A DNA stretch of 21,331 nucleotides, taken from contig NZ_JAAVGY010000047.1 of NCBI RefSeq assembly GCF_014799995.1, positions 1 to 21,331 of the forward strand, written 5' to 3'. Numbering within the stretch: the stretch's first letter is position 1; every line of letters begins with the position of its first letter. Below the pieces are notes generated by a model, which was not told where the DNA came from, did not search any database, and saw only the letters and a list, made by a program, of their open reading frames with translations. Below are positions 7,511-14,812 of this stretch, one piece after another. The position numbers were made by a program, and so were the translations under genes. Source of the stretch: Helicobacter sp. Lineage in GTDB: Bacteria > Campylobacterota > Campylobacteria > Campylobacterales > Helicobacteraceae.

Positions 7511-7988
7511 AAAGTTTAGCTTGTAGTTTTTCTTTTTTGATGAGTTGATTAATCATCTTGCGCACCGCACCTTTGCCGCCTTTACACTTTAAGACTTTAT
7601 GCACACTTTGTTTGACCTCCTTTACCGCATCGCAGGGAGCGAAAGAATATTTAACAAGCCTCAATAGATTCAAGTCATTCAAATCATCTCCGATAGCCGC
7701 CACCTCTTTTAAAGTCAAATGGGATTCTTTCAAAATTTCCTCTAGGGCTTTTGCCTTATCACTCACGCCCTGCCTTAGATAAGTAACTTTTAGCTCCTCT
7801 GCCCGTTGCTTTACTAATTGGGATTCTCTTCCTGTAATGATTGCTACCTTTTTTCCAAGCTTAAGCCAAGCAGCGATTCCTAAACCATCTTTGACATTAA
7901 ACGCCTTAAGCTCCACGCCCTCATTACTATAAATCAAACTTCCATCACTTAGAGTGCCATCTACATCTAACACGATTAATTGAATCAT
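7494..7988 (-). CDS. kdsC: 3-deoxy-D-manno-octulosonate 8-phosphate phosphatase (HAD family)
   Basis: KdsC removes phosphate from KDO-8-phosphate, giving the KDO that links lipid A to the LPS core. The 164-residue protein is a cap-less C0 HAD phosphatase: motif I LDVDGTLSDG with Asp8 and Asp10, motif II ITGRES at about 51-56, motif III Lys around 78-80, and motif IV IGDDLNDLNLL at about 99-109. Its length is standard for tetrameric KdsC. It lies next to lptC and lptA, so LPS synthesis and export are clustered. The ATG overlaps the hisB stop by 4 bases (ATGA). Confidence 0.94.
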   Translation of the reverse strand: MIQLIVLDVDGTLSDGSLIYSNEGVELKAFNVKDGLGIAAWLKLGKKVAIITGRESQLVKQRAEELKVTYLRQGVSDKAKALEEILKESHLTLKEVAAIGDDLNDLNLLRLVKYSFAPCDAVKEVKQSVHKVLKCKGGKGAVRKMINQLIKKEKLQAKLYEIFA

Positions 7989-8557
7989 AAAACGCCCTTT
8001 GTGCTTGGGATTCCAAGTGCTTCGTTTTTCAAGCTTGCCCTACGCAAAGCAACGGCAAAGGCTTTAAAAGCAGCTTCTATCAAATGATGCTTGTTGCTAC
8101 CTCGTTTCTGAACAATATGTGCAGAAATTCCAGCATTGATAATCACTGCGCGAAAAAACTCCTCTACTAATTCACAATCAAAATCACCCACTTTACCCTC
8201 CACATTCAAATCAAAGACTAAAAAAGGGCGATTGCTAAGGTCTAAATCACATTCCACACACGCTTCGTCCATTACAATAGAAGCATTCCCGAAACGTTCA
8301 ACCTTTTGGATAGGAAAAAGAGAATCTTTAAGCAAAGCACCAATCACAATCCCGCAATCCTCTACACTATGGTGAAAATCCACTTCCAAATCTCCCTTGC
8401 ATTGCAATTTCAAATTCCAATTTGAATGCTTACAAAGTGATTCTAGCATATGATTAAAAAACCCAATATTTGTTGAAATCTCCGCTCTCCCTTCACCATA
8501 AATCTCTAAAGTTGCGCTGATTTGTGTTTCTTTGGTGTTACGTGTGAGGGTTTTCAT
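7985..8557 (-). CDS. hisB: Imidazoleglycerol-phosphate dehydratase
   Basis: HisB dehydrates imidazole glycerol phosphate to imidazole acetol phosphate, the sixth step of histidine synthesis, using manganese bound by histidines. The 190-residue form shows FFNHMLESL (about 33-41), FHHSVEDCGI (about 61-70), DEACVECDLDLSNRP, SNKHHLIEAAFKAFA (about 154-168) and the terminal STKGVL. All metal-binding His and Glu positions are present. It is the single-function form without a phosphatase domain. The open frame extends upstream to 8680, which would overlap rlpA by 80 bases. I chose the ATG at 8557 because AAGGAA lies 7-8 bases before it and the protein then has standard length. It is isolated from other his genes and is absent from H. 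pylori as I recall. Confidence 0.94.
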   Translation of the reverse strand: MKTLTRNTKETQISATLEIYGEGRAEISTNIGFFNHMLESLCKHSNWNLKLQCKGDLEVDFHHSVEDCGIVIGALLKDSLFPIQKVERFGNASIVMDEACVECDLDLSNRPFLVFDLNVEGKVGDFDCELVEEFFRAVIINAGISAHIVQKRGSNKHHLIEAAFKAFAVALRRASLKNEALGIPSTKGVL

Positions 8558-8600
8558 TATCCATTCCTTACAATGATGATTTGATTCGGATTCTTTTAAT

Positions 8601-9422
8601 CTATTCTGTCGTAATAAACGCGCCTGTGATTCTTTGTGAGGCAATAAAGTCCTTTGCCTCTGCTTCACTTTGAAATCCACTTAAAAACACGCGATAAATG
8701 GGCATTCCTTGCAATGTGTATTCTTTGATGATTGCCGGATAGCCATATTGGTTTGTATGCGTTCCTTGATGACTTTCTGCGCCTTTTTTGTTTCTAAAAG
8801 CACCAATTTGCACAAGAAATCGCGAAAGCTGCACACTTTGCTGCGTATGTGCAATTTTATATTCACTGCGCGCAAGCGTCTCTTGGTTTAAAGGCATAGA
8901 ATCCGAAATTGTCCCATTAAAGCCAATAACTTCTAAACGCACAGGTGCTGTACCTTTGCCCACCATATCAATGTCTTTTGCTGCACTATTGGATAAATCA
9001 ATGATTCTTCCTGCTACAAATGGACCACGATCGTTAATACGTACAATTGTGGTTTTGCCATTTTCCTTATTTGTTACGCGTACAATCGTATTCATAGGCA
9101 AAGTTTTATGTGCGGCAGTGTGCGCATACATACTATAAGTTTCACCATTGGAAGTTTTTTTGCCATGAAATTTTGGACCATACCAACTTGCGATTCCATC
9201 ATAAGTTTCCCCCAATGCAACATTGGTTGGATAATACCATTTACCATTCACTTTATAGGGCTTCATTGTCGCTTTATGGGCTTGTTTGCTAGTATTCATC
9301 ACCCCATAATCTGGAGTGGCAGGAGTGGCTGGATTATAATGCACATTACTTTCGCGAGAACAACCACAAAAACTAGCGATAATCGCTACACTAACTAGAA
9401 AAACCCTAGAAAGATTCCTCAT
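8601..9422 (-). CDS. rlpA: RlpA-family septal ring/lytic transglycosylase lipoprotein with SPOR domain
   Basis: RlpA proteins bind and, in some bacteria, cleave peptidoglycan strands that lack stem peptides, often at the division septum. The 273-residue precursor has a hydrophobic signal (VFLVSVAIIASFCGC) with a possible but atypical lipobox and Cys21. Residues about 75-167 form the double-psi beta-barrel domain, with GIASWYGPKFHGKKTSNGE, THxTLPMNT-like AAHKTLPMNT, RINDRGPF and GRIIDLSNSAAKDI. Residues about 198-272 form a SPOR domain (FLVQIGAFRNKKGAE and YRVFLSGFQSEAEA) that binds denuded glycan. The start overlaps the mltD stop as ATGA, so the two glycan-active genes are coupled. A 43-base gap separates it from hisB. 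Confidence 0.93.
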   Translation of the reverse strand: MRNLSRVFLVSVAIIASFCGCSRESNVHYNPATPATPDYGVMNTSKQAHKATMKPYKVNGKWYYPTNVALGETYDGIASWYGPKFHGKKTSNGETYSMYAHTAAHKTLPMNTIVRVTNKENGKTTIVRINDRGPFVAGRIIDLSNSAAKDIDMVGKGTAPVRLEVIGFNGTISDSMPLNQETLARSEYKIAHTQQSVQLSRFLVQIGAFRNKKGAESHQGTHTNQYGYPAIIKEYTLQGMPIYRVFLSGFQSEAEAKDFIASQRITGAFITTE

Positions 9423-10498
9423 GCCTTATCCTTTTCAAGAGGAATAATGATTTCTTGGTTAATAGACAAAGAATTGGCATTTTTGATTGCATTGTATTGG
9501 GTAATGCGTTTGCTCGGTACTCCATAACGTTTAGCAATCGACTGAATCGTCTCTCCCTTGCCCACACGATGAACCAAATGCTTAACTTGGGCTTTTTCTT
9601 GAGTTTGTGTTTTAGTCTTGTAATGTGCTAAAAACTGATAAGGCATATAAACAGAATAAGTTTTCCTGCCATAAGTGGGTGTCATATTGCGCTTAAATTG
9701 TGGATTATAATGCTGTAAATCCGCTAGACTCAATCCTGTTTGTGAAGCAATCTTGCTAAGAGGTGTTGCGGGGGGCACTTCAATCGAAGCAAGCAAAGAA
9801 TTTGCACCGCGATTAAGGAAATAATCATAATTGTTAGTCTTTAATGTATCCACATTGCGAAACATTAAAGAGACAGATAGAATCTTGCGGATATACATAC
9901 GACTTTCAAGTGGGATATATTTTATCTCTGGGTCTAAAAGCACACTAAGCGAATCGCTACCTGCTTCACTGATTGCGCGTCTTAGTCGCCCATCGCCACA
10001 ATTATAAGCAATCGCAGCAAGATACCATTTGCCAAAACTTTCTTTTAAGGACTTAAGATAGGCTATCGCGGCTTTGGTAGATTTAATCGGGTCTTTGCGT
10101 TCATCAATTTGTGCGTCAATCTTCAATCCTAAAGACTTCGCGGTTTTGGGCATAAATTGCCACATTCCCATTGCGCGCTTCCTAGACCTAGCAGTGAGAG
10201 AAAAGCCTGATTCAATCATCGCCAAATACAAAAATTCTTGCGGGATTCCTTCTTTTAAAAACATTTCTTTAAGTGTAGGGATAAATTCGTAGCCTTTTTT
10301 GAATTTTGCTAGCAAATAATCTTGTCGTGTATCATTTAAAAATGAATTTTTAACATCAATAAAGTATTCATTGTTTAAAAACTCCGGCTCTACATCAAAA
10401 GTCTTTAACACTTCCTCGCTACGCGTGTCATAACCCATTATATCAAATTGTGCAAATCCTAGAGTTGCTATTAAAAAAAGGAAATAAAAAATTTTCAT
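9419..10498 (-). CDS. mltD: Membrane-bound lytic murein transglycosylase D-like, SLT plus LysM
   Basis: MltD-type enzymes cleave the beta-1,4 bond between MurNAc and GlcNAc, leaving anhydro-MurNAc. The 359-residue protein has a signal peptide, MKIFYFLFLIATLGFA, with cleavage before Gln17 and no obvious lipobox Cys. A goose-lysozyme-like SLT domain (about 80-200) carries the catalytic Glu in LAMIESGF (Glu96), then RAMGMWQFMPKTAKSLGL and AIAYNCGDGRL. The C-terminus has a clear LysM (about 308-355, HRVGKGETIQSIAKRYGV to INQEIIIPL) and a weaker LysM-like stretch before it (LSKIASQTGLSLADLQHYNP). AAGG upstream of the ATG is a good ribosome binding site. It is probably the first gene of the envelope run, with a promoter in the 102-base gap upstream. 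Confidence 0.94.
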   Translation of the reverse strand: MKIFYFLFLIATLGFAQFDIMGYDTRSEEVLKTFDVEPEFLNNEYFIDVKNSFLNDTRQDYLLAKFKKGYEFIPTLKEMFLKEGIPQEFLYLAMIESGFSLTARSRKRAMGMWQFMPKTAKSLGLKIDAQIDERKDPIKSTKAAIAYLKSLKESFGKWYLAAIAYNCGDGRLRRAISEAGSDSLSVLLDPEIKYIPLESRMYIRKILSVSLMFRNVDTLKTNNYDYFLNRGANSLLASIEVPPATPLSKIASQTGLSLADLQHYNPQFKRNMTPTYGRKTYSVYMPYQFLAHYKTKTQTQEKAQVKHLVHRVGKGETIQSIAKRYGVPSKRITQYNAIKNANSLSINQEIIIPLEKDKA

Positions 10499-10538
10499 TG
10501 GATACCTTAAAAATTATTTAATCAAATGCAAGAGCTAA

Positions 10539-10546
10539 ATTTTATC
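10539..10546 (-). promoter_or_regulatory. Probable -10 element for the mltD-led operon
   Basis: Read on the minus strand this is GATAAAAT, a good sigma-70 -10 for Campylobacterota, where a strong -35 is usually missing. It lies 41 bases upstream of the mltD ATG within the only gap of about 100 bases in the minus-strand run. The region is very AT-rich, so chance matches are possible. Confidence 0.4.
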
Positions 10547-10600
10547 TAAAATTTATAAAGTTTTCAATAAAAATATTAAAATATCTTCGTATTTATCAGC

Positions 10601-11080
10601 CTATTTTGCCCGATTTTGTCCCTTTTGCAAAGATTGTTGCGCTTGATTTAGGCGATTTTGTAATTGCAAAAACCAATCTTGATATTGTTTGAGTTGCATT
10701 TCTTCAACCTCATCAGGATTGTTTAGCATTACAAGAGCCTGATAATCTTTCTCAAACTCTTCTGTAATCCAACGCAACTGCAAGAATTCTTGAGGGCTTA
10801 GGCTGCCGTGCTTTAAAATCTCTAAAGCGCGTTCATAATTTTGTTTGGTTTTTTGCAAAAAATTTTGGACATTTAGACGTTGTTTTGATTGGCTAGAAAT
10901 ACCCAAAGCAGAACGATTATAAGGGTCTGCTTCTAAGGCTTGGGTTGCAAGATGATAAGAGGATTCAAAGTTGCCTTTTGCAAACTCCCTTTTGGCTTCA
11001 CGACTTAAATTATAAGAGGGAGAAAAATAAAAATATCCTGCGATAAAAAGAAATAATCCAACGCCCCATATCCATTTCAT
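10601..11080 (-). CDS. Small membrane-anchored TPR-like protein of unknown function
   Basis: The product has 159 residues with one N-terminal membrane helix (MKWIWGVGLFLFIAGYFYF). A single TPR-like helical hairpin follows at about 27-63 (AKREFAKGNFESSYHLATQA then LEADPYNRSALGISSQ). The remainder is Gln-rich, helical and probably coiled (NRLNQAQQSLQKGQ at the end). It likely sits in the inner membrane with a periplasmic or cytoplasmic helical scaffold; no enzyme motif is visible. AGAGGA upstream of the ATG is a good ribosome binding site. It is 21 bases after the DUF374 acyltransferase gene and is last in the miaB group. C. jejuni appears to have small unknown membrane proteins in the same place, but I cannot confirm homology without a search. 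Confidence 0.82.
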   Translation of the reverse strand: MKWIWGVGLFLFIAGYFYFSPSYNLSREAKREFAKGNFESSYHLATQALEADPYNRSALGISSQSKQRLNVQNFLQKTKQNYERALEILKHGSLSPQEFLQLRWITEEFEKDYQALVMLNNPDEVEEMQLKQYQDWFLQLQNRLNQAQQSLQKGQNRAK

Positions 11081-11101
11081 TTAAATTTTCCTCTTTTGAT
11101 T

Positions 11102-11791
11102 TCAATCTTCTTCCATTTTGGATTGGATAAGATTCTTTGCTTCCTCTAGCTCAAGAGATTCTATATTTAAAGGTTCTTTAATTACACAAATTACTTTGCT
11201 AAAGGGCTTTGGAATCCTAAATCTATCCCAACTTTTAAATTCCCAAAAATTTTGGTAAAGCACCCTTGAAATCACGATAGGAACTTTTGATTTCTGCGCC
11301 AAAAGCACGATTCCATCTGCCACACTATGATAAGGACCGCTTGGACCATCTGGCGTGATGATAATATACTCGTTTTGTTTGATTTTCTTGATTGCCTCCA
11401 AGAGTGCTTTCGCTCCTCCTTTAGAACTTGAGCCACGCAAGGAATCAATGCCAAAATACCGAATCACTCTTGCAATTAACTCTCCATCAAAATGCTGACT
11501 AATCAGCACAGAGACTTTTTGATGACGATTCAAAAATTTGTTGCATATTAAGGATTGCAACAATAATTCCCCGTGCCAAAATGCGACAATAAAAACTTGC
11601 TTCTCTGCAATTTTGTCCAAGACTTCCGAAGATACCCGAAACTCAAAACGCACAAAATAAGGCAGAATCTTAATCATAAAGGCAAAAATTGGCGGGAGCA
11701 ATTGAATCAAGATTTTTCGTTTCTTTTCCTTAGAAATCTTAAGATTTAGAAATTTTATTTTATCTCTAATGCCATTCATTATCAATTTCAC
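11102..11791 (-). CDS. DUF374-type lysophospholipid/lipid A acyltransferase family protein
   Basis: This 229-residue protein belongs to the LPLAT superfamily branch known as DUF374. It has a hydrophobic N-terminal segment (IQLLPPIFAFMIKILPYFV) for membrane association. The acyltransferase motif is VAFWHGELL with His73 (in place of the classic HxxxxD). LRGSSSKGGAKALLEA (about 118-133) and IITPDGPSGPYHSVADGIVLLAQ (about 144-166) are the diagnostic blocks. The acyl acceptor is not evident; a lipid A or other glycolipid substrate is an inference from the family. The GTG at 11791 lies 3 bases after the miaB stop, and an ATG at 11779 is an equally plausible start. Neither has a strong ribosome binding site, so translation may be coupled to miaB. 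Confidence 0.88.
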   Translation of the reverse strand: MKLIMNGIRDKIKFLNLKISKEKKRKILIQLLPPIFAFMIKILPYFVRFEFRVSSEVLDKIAEKQVFIVAFWHGELLLQSLICNKFLNRHQKVSVLISQHFDGELIARVIRYFGIDSLRGSSSKGGAKALLEAIKKIKQNEYIIITPDGPSGPYHSVADGIVLLAQKSKVPIVISRVLYQNFWEFKSWDRFRIPKPFSKVICVIKEPLNIESLELEEAKNLIQSKMEED

Positions 11792-11794
11792 GCT

Positions 11795-13120
11795 TTATGA
11801 TTCAACTAACTCACCTACAAGCTGTGCGCCTTTGATTTGACTGATTTTTACCTCGCAAATTTCTCCAATCAGATTACGCCCTGCTTTGACGCGCACAAGT
11901 TTATTGGTATCACTCCGACCCTCAAGCAATAAATTTGCATCATCAAAGCTTTCAAATAGGATTTTATGCACATTCCCTAATTGCTTAATATTGTCTTCTG
12001 TTAAGATTTCTTTATGACGTTCTTTTAAAAGCATTAAACGTTCTTTTGCAACTTTTTCATCTACCGATTCTATGCTTTTATCTCTTTCTAACCATTTTTG
12101 CGCTTCTGTATGCGGACGCGCAGAATAAACAAAACTATAAAGAGTATCAAAACGCACTTTTTCTAGTACATCTAAGGTATCTAAAAAATCCTTCTCACTT
12201 TCTGTCGGAAATCCGACAATAATATCTGTCCCGATACTTAGATGAGGAATGAGTGAGCGCATTTTCTCCACACGATTCAAAAACCATTCCTTGCTATATC
12301 CGCGTCTCATCTTTTGCAAAATCGCATTAGAGCCACTCTGCAAAGGCATATGAATCGCTTTGCAGATTTTAGGATTCTGCGCAAATTCTACGATAAAATC
12401 ATCGTCCATATGCAAAGGGTGGGGTGAGGTGAAACGGATACGTTCTAATCCGCTAATCTGCGAAACTTCATTTAAAAGTTGCGTGAAATTTATCGTGCGG
12501 TGTTGGTGAGAAAAACGTTTCCCATAATTATTCACATTCTGCCCTAGAAGCAGAATCTCTTTTGTTCCCTTTTCTACCATACGTTTTGCTTCATCTAAAA
12601 TCAAATTTGCAGGGATTGAAATTTCGTTTCCTCGTGTGTGTGGGACGATACAATAAGTGCATTTTTTATCACAACCAATAGAGATATTAATCATACCCTT
12701 TAGGGGAGATTGGATTCCTTGACTAAAAACATAGGTGCTATCATCATAATCAATATCTACCCACGCAACCCGTTCCTGATGAATAATTTGCGTAATTTTA
12801 GAGACATTACGCGCACCAAGCACAAAATCAACCGATTTGGCTTTCTTAAGAATCTGGTCACCTAAATGACTTGCGGTGCAACCACAAACACCAATTTTTG
12901 CGCTTTGTTTTTTTAATTTCGCATATTGCCCAATCTCTGAAAATAACTTTTTTTCTGGCTTCTGACGCACGGAACAAGTGTTAATTAAAATCAAATCCGC
13001 TTCTTTAGGATTCTGGGTTAGAGAGTAATGCTCCTTTTCTTCTAGCTCTGCAATGATATGCGCACTATCACGCTCATTCATTGCGCAACCAAGCGTCTCA
13101 ATATAAAGTTTTTTATTCAA
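11795..13120 (-). CDS. miaB: tRNA-2-methylthio-N6-dimethylallyladenosine synthase
   Basis: MiaB is a radical SAM enzyme that adds a methylthio group to i6A37 in tRNAs reading UNN codons. The 441-residue protein has the UPF0004 domain with auxiliary-cluster cysteines Cys12 (ETLGCAMN), Cys49 (INTCSVR) and Cys81 (GCTAS). The radical SAM motif is GCDKKCTYCIVPHTRG with Cys150, Cys154 and Cys157. A C-terminal TRAM domain (about 375-438) ends the protein. Sequence and length closely resemble the H. pylori protein as I remember it. The start codon is TTG at 13118-13120, supported by the YIETLGCAMN N-terminus, because the only nearby ATG would remove Cys12. It begins 9 bases after the HP0268-like gene. 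Confidence 0.96.
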   Translation of the reverse strand: MNKKLYIETLGCAMNERDSAHIIAELEEKEHYSLTQNPKEADLILINTCSVRQKPEKKLFSEIGQYAKLKKQSAKIGVCGCTASHLGDQILKKAKSVDFVLGARNVSKITQIIHQERVAWVDIDYDDSTYVFSQGIQSPLKGMINISIGCDKKCTYCIVPHTRGNEISIPANLILDEAKRMVEKGTKEILLLGQNVNNYGKRFSHQHRTINFTQLLNEVSQISGLERIRFTSPHPLHMDDDFIVEFAQNPKICKAIHMPLQSGSNAILQKMRRGYSKEWFLNRVEKMRSLIPHLSIGTDIIVGFPTESEKDFLDTLDVLEKVRFDTLYSFVYSARPHTEAQKWLERDKSIESVDEKVAKERLMLLKERHKEILTEDNIKQLGNVHKILFESFDDANLLLEGRSDTNKLVRVKAGRNLIGEICEVKISQIKGAQLVGELVES

Positions 13121-13129
13121 AGGGACTAC

Positions 13130-13372
13130 TTATAGAATATGCATCTCATACATATAATCGCCCTCGTCTAGTCCATAACGAACCTCACGAAAATATGCGC
13201 GTTTGCCCTTTTTTTCAAAATATTCCAATAACGATTGCATTTCTTTATGAGAATTTTCTTTATCGCAATAAAAAATGTCTGAATTTTTGCTTTCTAACAT
13301 TTCTTCTAATTTTTTGATTGTAACTTTAATTGGCTTTTCATTGATGTGTTCGCGCGCTAATTTAATATCCAT
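13130..13372 (-). CDS. HP0268-like small protein, putative nicking endonuclease/ribonuclease
   Basis: This is an 80-residue acidic/basic alpha-beta protein with no signal or membrane segment. It resembles the H. pylori 80-residue protein HP0268 in length, position beside miaB, the central LEYFEKKGKRAYFREVRYG stretch, and the C-terminal YMYEMHIL ending. HP0268 has been described as a nuclease with DNA-nicking and purine-specific RNase activity; transfer of that function is inference. Here it precedes miaB by 9 bases, and the ATG has TAAGGGTAAGA upstream. It is likely the first gene of the miaB operon, transcribed divergently from nusA. Confidence 0.85.
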   Translation of the reverse strand: MDIKLAREHINEKPIKVTIKKLEEMLESKNSDIFYCDKENSHKEMQSLLEYFEKKGKRAYFREVRYGLDEGDYMYEMHIL

Positions 13373-13406
13373 ATTCTTACCCTTAATCTTTTTAGAAAAA
13401 TATTTA

Positions 13407-13412
13407 ATTATA
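13407..13412 (-). promoter_or_regulatory. Probable -10 element for the HP0268-like/miaB operon
   Basis: The minus strand reads TATAAT here, a perfect -10 hexamer, 34 bases before the ATG at 13372. The surrounding divergent region (13373-13594) is extremely AT-rich and holds no gene, so other -10-like matches exist and the exact start is uncertain. Confidence 0.4.
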
Positions 13413-13522
13413 TATTATTTTTACTTAAAAATTGATTCAATTTTATTTAAATTTTTGGCTTTTTAAAAATTCAAGTCCATTGGATTAAAAGTTATACTAA
13501 AGCCCTTATAAAGAAAATTTAA

Positions 13523-13530
13523 GCTAAAAT
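13523..13530 (+). promoter_or_regulatory. Probable -10 element for nusA
   Basis: GCTAAAAT fits the Campylobacterota -10 consensus and lies 64 bases upstream of the nusA start. It is in the divergent intergenic region that also drives the miaB group on the other strand. The untranslated leader of about 55-60 bases has no obvious riboswitch or attenuator hairpin. Confidence 0.42.
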
Positions 13531-13594
13531 CTGCGGATTTATTTAGGATTCCACAAATTCACAGACTATAAACAAACTTTAAAAGGAATAGATT

Positions 13595-14722
13595 TTGGAA
13601 AAAATACTAGATATTATTGAAGGTATTGCTTATGAAAAGGGACTTTCAATTGAAAATGTTTCAGAAGCCGTCAAAGAAGCAGTGATTAAAGTTGCCAAAG
13701 AGACTTTGGATTCTAACATTTACTATGAAGCAGAGATTGACAAAAAAAATAAAACACTGCATCTGTATCAAGTGATTCGTGTATGTGAAAATGACGATAC
13801 GAATGCAGAAGATAGAAATAATTTCATTCCGTTAAATGAGGCTAAAAAACACGATAGCGAGATTAAAGCGGGCGATGAATTGCGCTATGAACTTAGTTTA
13901 GAGGATATGAGCAGAAGTGCTGTTAATTTGCTTTTTAGAGAACTAGAATACAAAATCCAACGTTTAATTGAAACACAGCTTTTTGATAAATACAAATCAC
14001 AGGTTGGAAAAATCGTCAGCGGAAATGTCGTGCGCACTGATAATCTAGGCAATACCTACGTAGAAATTGATGAAATTCGTGCGATTCTACCTAAAAAGAA
14101 TCGTATCAAGGGTGAAGAGTTTAATGTAGGGCAAGTGATTGGTGCTGTGCTAAAGCACGTGGGAATTGACCGCCAAAACGGCATTATGATTGAATTAAGT
14201 CGCACCACACCTAAAATGCTAGAAGAGCTTTTAAGATTAGAAGTGCCAGAAATCAAAGACGGTGAAGTAGAAATTGTTAATTGCGCAAGGATTCCGGGAG
14301 AACGCGCTAAGATTGCCCTTAGAACCACTTCAAACAAAATTGACCCCGTAGGAGCAACTGTGGGAATCAAGGGCGTGCGCATTAATGCGGTTTCAAAGGA
14401 ACTCAAAAACGAAAGCATTGATTGCATAGAATATTCTCCACAACCCGAAATTTACATTGCACGCGCACTTTCTCCCGCACTCGTGATGAGTGTTAGCCTA
14501 GAAGAGAACAAGGCGATTGTCAGTATCACAAGCGAGCAAAAGCCAAAAGCTATTGGCAAAAGTGGAATCAATATCCGACTAGCTTCTATGCTAACAGGTT
14601 TTAATATTGAACTCAAAGAAATTGATAATATAAACCAAAACACACAACATATTAGCGAAAACAATGCGCAAGAAACACCCAAAAATAATCTTGAGATTCT
14701 TTCTTCGCTTTTCAAAGAATAG
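13595..14722 (+). CDS. nusA: Transcription termination/antitermination factor NusA
   Basis: NusA binds RNA polymerase and nascent RNA and controls pausing, termination and antitermination. The 375-residue protein has the N-terminal polymerase-binding domain (about 1-130). An S1 domain follows (about 135-200, GKIVSGNVVRTDNLGNTYVE). Two KH domains come next, with GIKG at about 257-260 and the GKSG loop at about 321-324 (AIGKSGINIRLASMLTGF). No C-terminal acidic repeats are present, as usual outside the gammaproteobacteria; the last 30 residues are a polar tail. The start codon is TTG, with AAAAGGAA eight bases upstream and the expected MEKILDIIE N-terminus. The adjacent miaB group is divergent, an arrangement I recall from C. 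jejuni. Confidence 0.95.
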   Translation: MEKILDIIEGIAYEKGLSIENVSEAVKEAVIKVAKETLDSNIYYEAEIDKKNKTLHLYQVIRVCENDDTNAEDRNNFIPLNEAKKHDSEIKAGDELRYELSLEDMSRSAVNLLFRELEYKIQRLIETQLFDKYKSQVGKIVSGNVVRTDNLGNTYVEIDEIRAILPKKNRIKGEEFNVGQVIGAVLKHVGIDRQNGIMIELSRTTPKMLEELLRLEVPEIKDGEVEIVNCARIPGERAKIALRTTSNKIDPVGATVGIKGVRINAVSKELKNESIDCIEYSPQPEIYIARALSPALVMSVSLEENKAIVSITSEQKPKAIGKSGINIRLASMLTGFNIELKEIDNINQNTQHISENNAQETPKNNLEILSSLFKE

Positions 14723-14724
14723 TA

Positions 14725-14750
14725 AAAAAGTGATTGTTTTACCGCTTTTT
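14725..14750 (+). terminator. Weak hairpin with T tract after nusA
   Basis: AAAAAGTG and CGCTTTTT can pair (one G-T wobble) around a 10-base loop, ending in five T residues, just after the nusA TAG. The stem is A-T rich, so termination would be weak. A promoter follows before the next gene, consistent with partial separation of the units. Confidence 0.28.
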
Positions 14751-14764
14751 AAATGTTTTTAGAA

Positions 14765-14770
14765 TAAAAT
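14765..14770 (+). promoter_or_regulatory. Probable -10 element for the ppiD-like/ftsA/ftsZ unit
   Basis: TAAAAT within AGAATAAAATC lies 42 bases before the ATG at 14813 and after the weak nusA terminator hairpin. TTTTGGAG just upstream of the ATG supplies the ribosome binding site. Confidence 0.42.
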
Positions 14771-14812
14771 CTCAAGCTTATTTGAGCATTTTTAGATAAT
14801 TTTGGAGTTTTT

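Noticed and set aside
8558..8680. N-terminal extension of HisB to 231 residues
   Set aside because: It would overlap rlpA by 80 bases, lacks family similarity, and the ATG at 8557 has a strong ribosome binding site.
14056..14715. Minus-strand frames of 123 and 87 codons inside nusA
   Set aside because: They mirror conserved NusA S1 and KH coding sequence; Ser/Leu/Ile-rich translations are expected from antisense frames.
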